Source: UBA1163 sp049513055
GTDB taxonomy: Bacteria > Desulfobacterota > BSN033 > UBA1163
DNA: 27,377 nt
Assembly (NCBI GenBank): GCA_049513055.1
Contig: JBEKWN010000037.1
Span: 1 to 27,377, forward strand
Reading direction: 5' to 3'
The first letter of the stretch is position 1, and each line of letters starts with the position of its first letter. The position numbers and the translations under genes were made by a program. Below, piece by piece: positions 21,140 through 27,377 of this stretch. The notes beneath the pieces were generated by a model, which was given only the letters and a program-made list of their open reading frames with translations, was not told where the DNA came from and did no database searches.

Positions 21140-22453
21140 TTATTCCAGTGAGTTTTCAACGCGGAGGAACATCGTCTTTCCCAAAATCACACCAAGCCGG
21201 TCAATCTCTTTCAAGGCTTGATGGACGTTCTTCTCTTTGGCCTCATGGGTCATCATGACAATGGGCACCGCTCCATTGACCTGCCTTCCCTTTTGGATCA
21301 CGGCAGAAATACTGATATCATTCTTCCCTAAGATTCCTGAAATTTTTGAAAGCACTCTGGGTCGATCCAATGCTGAAAACCTCATATAGAAAGGCATCAC
21401 GACATCATCCATCTCCTTAAGAGGAATTTTTTCTATGGCCGATTCCTGGAAAGAGAGCAGTGGCACCCGACGCCCAGAAGCCCGGATCAGAACATTCCTT
21501 CCCAGTTCGACTAGATCGCTCACCACCGCACTGCCAGTGGGCATCTGCCCTGCCCCCTGGCCATAAAAGAGCGTGGGCCCAACGGCATCGCCTTTAATAT
21601 AAATGGCATTGAAAACCCCTTCAACCGTTGAAAGTAAATGTTCCTCTGGAATCATGGTGGGATGAACACGAGCTTCTATCTTCCCCTTCTCCATTTTGGC
21701 AATTGCCAAAAGTTTTATGCGATACCCAAATTCTCGACTGAATTGAATATCCAGGGGCGTGATCTCAGAGATCCCCCCAATGAAGATTTCATTAAATCGT
21801 AGCGGGGTTCCAAAAGCGAGGCGAATAAGAATAGCAAGTTTGTGAGCAGCATCGATCCCCTCAATATCATAGGTCGGGTCAGCCTCCGCATATCCTTTCT
21901 CTTGGGCTTCCTTTAAGACTTGTTTGAAGTTTCTTCCCTCGTCCGTCATTTTGGAAAGGATGTAGTTAGAAGTCCCGTTAAGAATTCCGAAGATCGAATG
22001 GATTCGGTTGGCAACCAATCCCTCTTTGATCGAGCGAATGAGCGGAATGCCTCCACCGACAGAGGCCTCAAAGTTGACATCCACGCCAAAGCGATGGGCC
22101 TCCCTGAAGATCTCGTCACCGTAAAGGGCAAGGAGGGCTTTATTCGCCGTGACGATATGCTTCTTATTCCGAATCGCTTTCAGAATAAAAGTTTTTGCAG
22201 GCTCAATGCCACCGATTAACTCCATGACAATATCGATTTCAGGATCTTTGATCACATCCTCTGCTCTTCGAGTGAGGACCCCTGGTTTTAACTTCACTCC
22301 ACGGTCAGTCTCTAAATCTATGTCAGCAATTCGCTTCAAGGTGAGCTTGGCACCCATACGCTTTTCGATCAGCTTGGAATTTTTCTGGAGGATTCTTCCT
22401 ACGCCAGAACCCACTGTCCCGAAACCGATCAAACCAACTTTAATCTCTTTCAT
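21140..22453 (-). CDS. hom: Homoserine dehydrogenase
   Basis: Hom reduces aspartate semialdehyde to homoserine, the branch point to threonine and methionine. The NAD(P) loop is GFGTVGSGVG (10-19). The catalytic domain shows TANKALLA, FEASVGGGIPLI, GILNGTSNYILSKM and EADPTYDIEGIDAAHKL. The C-terminal ACT domain (about 352-430; YMRFSALDRPRVLSKISGIL) indicates feedback control by threonine. At 437 residues it is the monofunctional ACT-containing form, with no aspartokinase fusion. The Shine-Dalgarno ggaagg sits close to the ATG. The aminotransferase gene ends 13 nt upstream. Confidence 0.96.
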   Translation of the reverse strand: MKEIKVGLIGFGTVGSGVGRILQKNSKLIEKRMGAKLTLKRIADIDLETDRGVKLKPGVLTRRAEDVIKDPEIDIVMELIGGIEPAKTFILKAIRNKKHIVTANKALLALYGDEIFREAHRFGVDVNFEASVGGGIPLIRSIKEGLVANRIHSIFGILNGTSNYILSKMTDEGRNFKQVLKEAQEKGYAEADPTYDIEGIDAAHKLAILIRLAFGTPLRFNEIFIGGISEITPLDIQFSREFGYRIKLLAIAKMEKGKIEARVHPTMIPEEHLLSTVEGVFNAIYIKGDAVGPTLFYGQGAGQMPTGSAVVSDLVELGRNVLIRASGRRVPLLSFQESAIEKIPLKEMDDVVMPFYMRFSALDRPRVLSKISGILGKNDISISAVIQKGRQVNGAVPIVMMTHEAKEKNVHQALKEIDRLGVILGKTMFLRVENSLE

Positions 22454-22466
22454 CCTTCCTATCCTC

Positions 22467-23666
22467 TTAGATCCCTTCTTTCACAACTTTTTGTACCCCT
22501 TTGACCGCCTGTTTGATACGAGCTTCGTTCTCTACCAATGCAAACCGCACGAAGCCTTCTCCATACTCACCAAAACCGATCCCAGGAGAGACAGCCACCT
22601 TTCCTTCCCTTAATAGGAGTTTGGAAAAATCAATCGACCCCATTTTCTTGAACGGTTTTGGAATCTCTGCCCATACGAACATCGTTCCTTTCGGTTTTTC
22701 AATCTCCCAACCCACTCGTTTCAATCCATCAATGAGGGCATCCCTCCTCTTCCGGTATTCCTCTATGGTTTGGTGAACGCAATCCTGATCTTCATTGAGA
22801 GCAATGATGCCTGCAATCTGAATGGGTTGAAAGACTCCGTAATCAAAATAGCTCTTCAATCTTGCTAATGCAGCCAGCATCTCAGCATTTCCCACTGCAA
22901 AACCCACTCGCCATCCGGGCATATTGTAACTTTTAGAAAGAGAGGTGAATTCCACCCCCACATCCTTTGCCCCTTTGACCTGAAGGAGGCTGGGTGCCTT
23001 GTATCCATCGAAGACGATATCCCCGTAGGCCAAATCATGGACGATCATCAGATGATGCTCTTTTGCAAAAGCCACCAGATCTTCGAAGAAATTGAGGTCT
23101 ACCACCATGGTAGTTGGATTATGGGGGAAACTCACGATGATCATCTTGGGGTGAGGCCAAGTCTGTTTGGTGGCCGTCAATAACCTTTGAAAGAAATCCC
23201 CTTCTCCCATCAAAGGAACCGAACGTAGATCTCCTCCTGCAATCACGACCGAATAGGCATGGATGGGATAGGTCGGATCCGGAACGAGGACAACATCTCC
23301 AGGGCCAAGGGTCGCTAAAACCAAATGTCCGAGTCCTTCCTTGGCGCCGATGGTAACCACACTCTCTGTTTCTGGATCGACATCAACATCGTAGCGTCTC
23401 TGGTACCAGTCGGCGATCGCGCACCTCAATTTATAAATTCCTTTTGAGGCAGAGTACCGATGATTCCTTGGATTTTTTACGGCTTCAATTAATTTATTAA
23501 TGATATGTTTGGGCGTGGGCAGATCAGGGTTTCCCATGCCCAAATCAATAATATCTTCTCCCCTTCGTCTTGCCTCCATCTTCAATTGATTGACAATACC
23601 GAAGATATAAGGGGGGAGCCTCTGCATTCGATGAAATCCCGAACCTTCAGGATGAAACGATTCCAT
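22467..23666 (-). CDS. Class I/II aminotransferase, AlaC-like
   Basis: This 399-residue PLP enzyme belongs to fold-type I aminotransferases. Visible are DLGMGNPDLPTP (41-52), the substrate/PLP contact N183 in FPHNPTT, D211 and Y214 in HDLAYGDIVFD, the Schiff-base lysine K245 in SLSKSYNMPGWRVGF, and an arginine near the C-terminus in GFVRFALV. AlaC-like enzymes make alanine from pyruvate and glutamate; the gene lies directly before hom in Desulfobacterota, where it may instead act on aspartate-family amino acids. The ATG at 23666 has aaaggga about 8 nt upstream. Substrate is not settled by sequence. Confidence 0.92.
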   Translation of the reverse strand: MESFHPEGSGFHRMQRLPPYIFGIVNQLKMEARRRGEDIIDLGMGNPDLPTPKHIINKLIEAVKNPRNHRYSASKGIYKLRCAIADWYQRRYDVDVDPETESVVTIGAKEGLGHLVLATLGPGDVVLVPDPTYPIHAYSVVIAGGDLRSVPLMGEGDFFQRLLTATKQTWPHPKMIIVSFPHNPTTMVVDLNFFEDLVAFAKEHHLMIVHDLAYGDIVFDGYKAPSLLQVKGAKDVGVEFTSLSKSYNMPGWRVGFAVGNAEMLAALARLKSYFDYGVFQPIQIAGIIALNEDQDCVHQTIEEYRKRRDALIDGLKRVGWEIEKPKGTMFVWAEIPKPFKKMGSIDFSKLLLREGKVAVSPGIGFGEYGEGFVRFALVENEARIKQAVKGVQKVVKEGI

Positions 23667-23737
23667 ACTTAATCCCTTTCAAAATAGATGTCTTAAAAGT
23701 TAGGGTTAACATAATTTTCCCTTCTTTTCAATTCATT

Positions 23738-25870
23738 TTACCCAATGGTGGCCAGTTCCATCCTCCCTTTCCACCGCTTGATCAAAATATCCTTCAATCC
23801 TGCATGAGAGGGATGAATCAATTCCGGGTCCTCTTGAATGAGCCGAAAGGCTTCCTTTCTCGCCTCAATCAAAATCGGGGTATCCCGGATGATGTGGGCC
23901 ACCCTGAAATCTGGCAATCCTGATTGTCGGATGCCAAAGAATTCCCCAGGTCCTCTGAGGGCCAAATCTTCCTCGGCAATCTTAAATCCATCGGTTGTTT
24001 TCTCCATGGCTCGAAGCCGAACCTTTGCTTCCTCAGAAGACCGGTATTGGGCCAGTAGAATACACTTTGAAGGGTAACGTCCTCGGCCAATCCTCCCCCT
24101 CAACTGATGGAGTTGAGAGAGGCCAAATCGCTCAGCATGCTCTACCACCATAACAGAGGCGTTGGGGATATCGATCCCTACCTCGATGACGGTCGTGGCG
24201 ACAAGGATTTGAATCCTTCCTTCCTTAAACTCCATCATGATGGCCTCTTTCTCGTCACTTTTCATCCTGCCATGGAGCAGGCCAATCCGAAACTCTGGGA
24301 AGACTTCCTTCTGAAGGTGTTCCGCCATTCTTGTAGCGTCCTTGAGATCCAATTTCTCAGATTCCTCAACCAAGGGATAGACAACGAAAGCTTGGCGACC
24401 TTTCCTCACCTCTTCTTCAACGATTCGATAAACTTTAGCCCTAGCGGATTCAGGAAAGACCTTGGTCTCAACAGGCATTCTTCCAGGTGGCATCTCATCG
24501 ATCAGTGAAACATCCAGGTCCCCATAAATGGTCATGGCGAGGGTCCTCGGGATGGGGGTCGCTGTCATCACCAGAACGTCAGGGTTTCCCCCTTTTTTCT
24601 TCAAAAGCCCTCTTTGAACCACACCGAACTTGTGCTGTTCATCAATGATAGAGAGGCCCAAGCGGTTGAATTCAACCGCTTCCTGAATCACAGCATGAGT
24701 TCCAATCACCAGTTGCACATCTCCATTCCGAATTCTTTGGTAAAGATCTTCCCTCTCAGAACCTTTGACGCTGCTGGTCAGCAGGGCCACTTTTACCCCT
24801 AATGATTCCACCCACCGATGAAGATTAAGAAAGTGTTGTTCTGCTAAAACTTCAGTGGGTGCCATGATGGCAGCCTGATAACCACACTCCACCACATACA
24901 GGCAGGTTAAGAGAGCAACGATTGTCTTTCCGCTCCCCACATCTCCCTGAATCAATCGGTTCATGGGATGGGGTTTTTCCAAATCCTCCTTGATCTCGGA
25001 CAAAACCCTCTCCTGGGCGTGTGTTAATTTGAAGGAAAGGAGATTTAATAATCTCTTAACTAAAACGCCATCGGTCTTAAAAGAGATCCCTGTCTCCAGC
25101 GCCACTCCTCTTTTCTTCAATGCCATTCCGAGTTCTAAGAAAAAAAATTCATCAAAGATGATCCGTCGGTGACCATCTGAACGCTGGAGATTAAGGATAT
25201 CGATGGACTCTCCTTCAGGAGGAAAATGGACTCTTCGAAAGGACTCTGAAAAATCAATCAGGTTTTGTCGCTCCACAATCTCTAGGGGAATGGAACTTGA
25301 AAGTTCATCGGCATATCCATCCAAGATGGTCTTCATCAACCTTCTCAATGTCTTCTGATAAAGTCCCTCTGTTTCGGAATAGATGGGTACGATCCGCTTA
25401 AAGTTGAGGTAATCCTTCTGGATATCCCCATCCACTGTCTCCACATCAGGATGATGAATCTCTCTCTGATAGTTAAACCACCTCACCTCACCGGAGAAGA
25501 TCAGTTGGCGCCCTTTTTTAAATCGTTCTCTGAGGTATCTCTCGTTGCCATGAAACCACTTCAATGTGATCGTGCTGCTCCCATCCCCAACGACTGCCTC
25601 AAAGACCCTTTTCTTTTTGTTCTGATAAAAAGCAACTCCCGAAAGCAGGATCTCACCAAAACCCGTCTCCTTTCTTCCCGCTTTGAGTTCGGAGATCTTT
25701 TCCAGGTTCCTTCGGTCTTCGTAACATCGCGGGAGAAAGTAGAGGGCATCCTCAACGGTTAGAATCCCTTTTTTCTCAAAGAGCTTAGCCAGCTTGGGCC
25801 CCACCCCCTTCACAAACTGGATAGGGGTGAGAAGGCGATTTCTCACATATTGGGCTTTGGATCGCTCCAT
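23738..25870 (-). CDS. recG: ATP-dependent DNA helicase RecG
   Basis: RecG remodels stalled forks and Holliday junctions. The N-terminal wedge region (about 15-160) carries QFVKGVGPKLAKLFEKKGI and an OB-fold for branched DNA. Helicase motifs are Walker A GDVGSGKT (309-316), motif Ia MAPTEVLAEQH, motif II DEQH (410-413), motif III TATPIPRT, and motifs V-VI VATTVIEVGIDIPN and QLRGRIGRG. The C-terminal LALRGPGEFFGIRQSG is the RecG-specific segment. At 710 residues it has a slightly shorter N-terminus than the longest forms. The ATG follows a purine-rich run (gaagaagagaaaaag) and abuts the stop of the zinc-ribbon gene, so the two are likely translated together. Confidence 0.97.
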   Translation of the reverse strand: MERSKAQYVRNRLLTPIQFVKGVGPKLAKLFEKKGILTVEDALYFLPRCYEDRRNLEKISELKAGRKETGFGEILLSGVAFYQNKKKRVFEAVVGDGSSTITLKWFHGNERYLRERFKKGRQLIFSGEVRWFNYQREIHHPDVETVDGDIQKDYLNFKRIVPIYSETEGLYQKTLRRLMKTILDGYADELSSSIPLEIVERQNLIDFSESFRRVHFPPEGESIDILNLQRSDGHRRIIFDEFFFLELGMALKKRGVALETGISFKTDGVLVKRLLNLLSFKLTHAQERVLSEIKEDLEKPHPMNRLIQGDVGSGKTIVALLTCLYVVECGYQAAIMAPTEVLAEQHFLNLHRWVESLGVKVALLTSSVKGSEREDLYQRIRNGDVQLVIGTHAVIQEAVEFNRLGLSIIDEQHKFGVVQRGLLKKKGGNPDVLVMTATPIPRTLAMTIYGDLDVSLIDEMPPGRMPVETKVFPESARAKVYRIVEEEVRKGRQAFVVYPLVEESEKLDLKDATRMAEHLQKEVFPEFRIGLLHGRMKSDEKEAIMMEFKEGRIQILVATTVIEVGIDIPNASVMVVEHAERFGLSQLHQLRGRIGRGRYPSKCILLAQYRSSEEAKVRLRAMEKTTDGFKIAEEDLALRGPGEFFGIRQSGLPDFRVAHIIRDTPILIEARKEAFRLIQEDPELIHPSHAGLKDILIKRWKGRMELATIG

Positions 25871-26080
25871 CTACTTTTTCTCTTCTTCTCCAAAGGAATC
25901 TGAAACTACCTTGATATAGGTTTTTTTACAGGAGGAACATTGGATCTCATTCTCTCCTATCTTCAAATCGAATTGATCATAAGAGACGGTTTGATCACAA
26001 TAAGGACATCGATAGGGAAACTTTTGAATTACCTGTTCTTCTAATTCCTTCCTCTTATAACGTTTATTTCTTCCTTTCAT
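25871..26080 (-). CDS. Small zinc-ribbon protein upstream of recG
   Basis: A 69-residue basic protein of unknown function. Two knuckles, CPYC and CSSC, are 22 residues apart between their inner cysteines (YRCPYCDQTVSY and IQCSSCKKTYIKV), a classical zinc ribbon. The N-terminus (MKGRNKRYKRKELE) is strongly basic and the C-terminus acidic-basic (GEEEKK). The ATG has aaagg 7 nt upstream. Its stop is directly followed by the recG start, so it is the first gene of that transcript. A nucleic-acid-binding or accessory role is possible from charge and fold only. Confidence 0.8.
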   Translation of the reverse strand: MKGRNKRYKRKELEEQVIQKFPYRCPYCDQTVSYDQFDLKIGENEIQCSSCKKTYIKVVSDSFGEEEKK

Positions 26081-26288
26081 TTAGAGCCTTTAGCCTCTCG
26101 CTTGATTTTTTCAAAACTATACTAAAACTATCCCAAAGAATCAAGGAACTATCCTTGGAACTATCCTTGGTCTCCATAAATGGGACTTGCACGATCTTAT
26201 AATAAAATGTTTTTTCATGCAGAAATTGATGAAAGGTTAATTTTGAAATATAGTAAATCGGATAGGTTAAAATGGGGTTTGTTGGGGG
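26081..26288. other. Spacer between kinase-like gene and zinc-ribbon/recG transcript
   Basis: This 208-nt AT-rich spacer holds a tandem repeat (26114-26171) and, further right, a weak promoter-like TATAAG on the minus strand near 26197-26202 without a convincing -35. No terminator with a T-run is evident after the kinase-like gene. No coding region is supported. Confidence 0.4.
26114..26171. repeat. aactatccttgg tandem and inverted repeats
   Basis: The 12-mer aactatccttgg occurs twice in tandem (26147-26170), preceded by two partial copies of aactat. The sequence tcaagg upstream can pair with ccttgg in either copy, so transcripts entering the zinc-ribbon/recG unit could form two alternative hairpins. 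It lies in the 5' leader of that unit. Confidence 0.55.
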
Positions 26289-27122
26289 TCAGAGGGTGAT
26301 TGGTTCAAAATAAATCACTTTTCTTCTCTCAATAGGCAGCCTCAATGTAATCAGGGTTCTTGGTTTCTTTTTGTCAACTTGAAATGTCATCGTCCCACGG
26401 TTCTTTTGAATAATCTCTTTTACCAATTCTAATATTAATTGGATTGCCTCTTCTTTTGAATCATGTGCGGTCCCTGAGACTCTCTCAGATTGTCCGCTGG
26501 ATTTATTATTCCCAATGAAGCCAATGTCGACTTCAATGTAGGACCCTTTATTTTTAGGTGAGATTTTCTTGTCGAGGGTTTCCCTTTGACCATCGAGAGA
26601 TTTAATTAAAAACCCGATGGTCCCATGAGGGGGCGTTGAAAGGATCGCATATTGAAGGATGGAATTTAAAATAAATCTCACTTGCTCATCGTGCATGCTG
26701 GTTTCAGGAAGGTCCTTTTCCAATTTTTTGAATATTTTGATATTCTTTTTCTGAAGGGGTTTCTCATTGGCTTCTAAAATTCCTTCAAGAATGAGATGCA
26801 AAGTATCCGTTTTGACAATGGGGGCATTAATGCTGATGTAATTTAGAAGACTATTTAGCACTGAATCAATCTTCTTGATATCTTCAGTAACCCCGTTAAG
26901 GGATTGCCTTCTAAGTTCTTTATCGTCAAATTTATCTGCTGAAATAAGTGTAAACTTTTTAAGTGAGGCAAGAGTGTTTTTAATGCGATGGACGAGTTCA
27001 ATCAAAAAAGCTGAGGAGAAAGAAGTATCGTTTCCGTTTCGAGGTCCCTTTTCTTCTGAATCAAGGGGTCTCAATTCAGCTTCTTTTAAGAAAGAAGTTA
27101 ATTGATCATTTAAATTTTCCAT
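26289..27122 (-). CDS. Histidine-kinase-like protein with degenerate ATP-binding domain
   Basis: The 277-residue protein has a HisKA-like helix with H45 in ELVHRIKNTLASLKKF, an N-box-like DEQVRFILNSILQYAILSTP (145-164) and a last segment LVKEIIQKNRGTMTFQVD...TLITLRLP (233-263) matching the end of a HATPase domain. Between them, where G1 (DxGxG) and G2 (GxGxG) boxes belong, the sequence is GFIGNNKSSGQSERVSG and KEEAIQLILE, with no recognisable glycine boxes. ATP binding is therefore doubtful. No transmembrane segment, PAS, GAF or receiver domain is visible. The coding region is visibly more AT-rich than its neighbours and has no Shine-Dalgarno. No response regulator is adjacent. It may be a phosphotransfer/pseudokinase protein, or a decaying sensor kinase. 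Confidence 0.75.
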   Translation of the reverse strand: MENLNDQLTSFLKEAELRPLDSEEKGPRNGNDTSFSSAFLIELVHRIKNTLASLKKFTLISADKFDDKELRRQSLNGVTEDIKKIDSVLNSLLNYISINAPIVKTDTLHLILEGILEANEKPLQKKNIKIFKKLEKDLPETSMHDEQVRFILNSILQYAILSTPPHGTIGFLIKSLDGQRETLDKKISPKNKGSYIEVDIGFIGNNKSSGQSERVSGTAHDSKEEAIQLILELVKEIIQKNRGTMTFQVDKKKPRTLITLRLPIERRKVIYFEPITL

Positions 27123-27280
27123 TAAACTATAAAAATCTGCATGAATAATGCCAATCGATGAGGTTATTGTAACTTCCTGTTATAAAAAAGTTTTCTTAGA
27201 ATTTGATATTTTTAGAGAAAACGAAAATGACAAATTTTGGCATAAAATTTTAGCGACCTGGATTCTTATCATTCAGAAAG
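27123..27280. other. AT-rich spacer upstream of the kinase-like gene
   Basis: About 160 nt of AT-rich DNA. I see only weak promoter-like hexamers on the minus strand (for example TATAAC near 27179-27184) and no supportable gene. A short plus-strand open frame here has no ribosome-binding site and reads through the terminator into the tRNA. Confidence 0.4.
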
Positions 27281-27317
27281 AAAAAGAGGTTGAGAAATTA
27301 TCCCAACCTCTTTTTTT
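27281..27317 (-). terminator. Intrinsic terminator after tRNA-Leu (bidirectional form)
   Basis: The arms aagaggttg (27284-27292) and caacctctt (27304-27312) form a perfect 9-bp stem with an 11-nt loop. A T-rich run follows on the plus strand (ttttttt) and, read on the minus strand, after the left arm (tttttctttc). It lies 4 nt beyond the tRNA 3' end and should end tRNA transcription. Confidence 0.8.
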
Positions 27318-27320
27318 CTC

Positions 27321-27377
27321 TGGTGCCTAGGGCCGGAGTTGAACCGGCACGGTGGGGGACCACCGAGGGATTTTAAG
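27321..27377 (-). tRNA. tRNA-Leu (UAA anticodon), 3' part, runs off the window edge
   Basis: On the minus strand the edge begins in the anticodon loop, CTTAAAA, giving anticodon TAA with T33 before it. It continues through the anticodon 3' stem (TCCCT), a long class-II variable arm (CGGTGG, loop TCCC, CCACCG), the T arm (GCCGG, TTCAACT, CCGGC), the acceptor 3' strand CCTAGGC, discriminator A and an encoded CCA at 27321-27323. The long variable arm plus this anticodon identify leucine. The 5' half lies beyond the window. Confidence 0.9.

Noticed and set aside
27148..27330. Plus-strand open frame of 60 codons near the right edge
   Set aside because: It crosses the terminator stem and the tRNA 3' end, lacks a ribosome-binding site and has no recognisable motif.
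1..27377. CRISPR array, prophage or complete defence island
   Set aside because: No regularly spaced direct repeats, no phage structural genes and no recognisable defence genes were seen; the only hints are the DraG-like scrap and the IS630 end at the left edge.

Overview
The window reads as a chromosomal segment of a Gram-negative bacterium of moderate GC, most like a member of the Desulfobacterota (former Deltaproteobacteria). The reasons are the gene order pyrG-kdsD-lptC-lptA-lptB-rpoN-hpf-ptsN-hprK-rapZ-EIIA(Man)-ptsH-ptsI, the block aminotransferase-hom-thrC-ApgM-like, and HPr kinase and sigma-54 genes in a genome that also makes LPS. Taxonomy is inferred from gene order and protein motifs only. 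From about 27.1 kb down to 2 kb every convincing gene lies on the minus strand, mostly with overlaps or short gaps, so the string reads as one or a few long transcripts running right to left.

Layout, left to right. 1-122: C-terminal end of an IS630-type transposase (+). 121-228: N-terminal scrap of an ADP-ribosylglycohydrolase-like gene (-), apparently cut by that element. 289-1115: purC (-), broken by an internal deletion of about 65-70 nt plus frameshift. 1116-1349: a repeat-rich divergent promoter region. 1350-1931: a CDP-alcohol phosphatidyltransferase (+), the only intact plus-strand gene. 1970-5618: ispG, ahcY and metK. 5646-11174: the regulatory phosphotransferase block ptsI, ptsH, EIIA(Man), rapZ, hprK, ptsN, and the hibernation factor hpf. 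11249-14737: rpoN, lptB, lptA, lptC. 14801-17502: kdsD and pyrG. 17522-23666: amino-acid block (ApgM-type phosphomutase or homoserine kinase, an AcuC-type deacetylase, thrC, hom, aminotransferase). 23738-26080: recG and a small zinc-ribbon protein. 26289-27122: a degenerate histidine-kinase-like protein. 27281-27377: a terminator and the 3' half of a tRNA-Leu(UAA).

How the genes fit together. ptsI, ptsH and two EIIA proteins form a phosphorelay with no sugar permease in view; HprK can phosphorylate HPr on Ser46, and RapZ sits beside it, so the block looks regulatory. The lpt genes and kdsD serve LPS assembly and Kdo synthesis. hom and thrC leave the homoserine kinase step open, and the ApgM-like gene is the best local candidate for it. 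metK and ahcY make SAM and dispose of S-adenosylhomocysteine.

Points most worth a second look: the purC lesion; the IS630/DraG junction; the His-to-Asn change at a conserved active-site position of KdsD, with kdsA and kdsC absent from their usual place; the ApgM-like gene as homoserine kinase; the kinase-like protein without recognisable ATP-binding glycine boxes; and intergenic spacers built from degenerate short-word repeats, some of which run into coding sequence. I did not find a CRISPR array, a phage or a recognisable new defence system. Most of the window is conserved housekeeping sequence.
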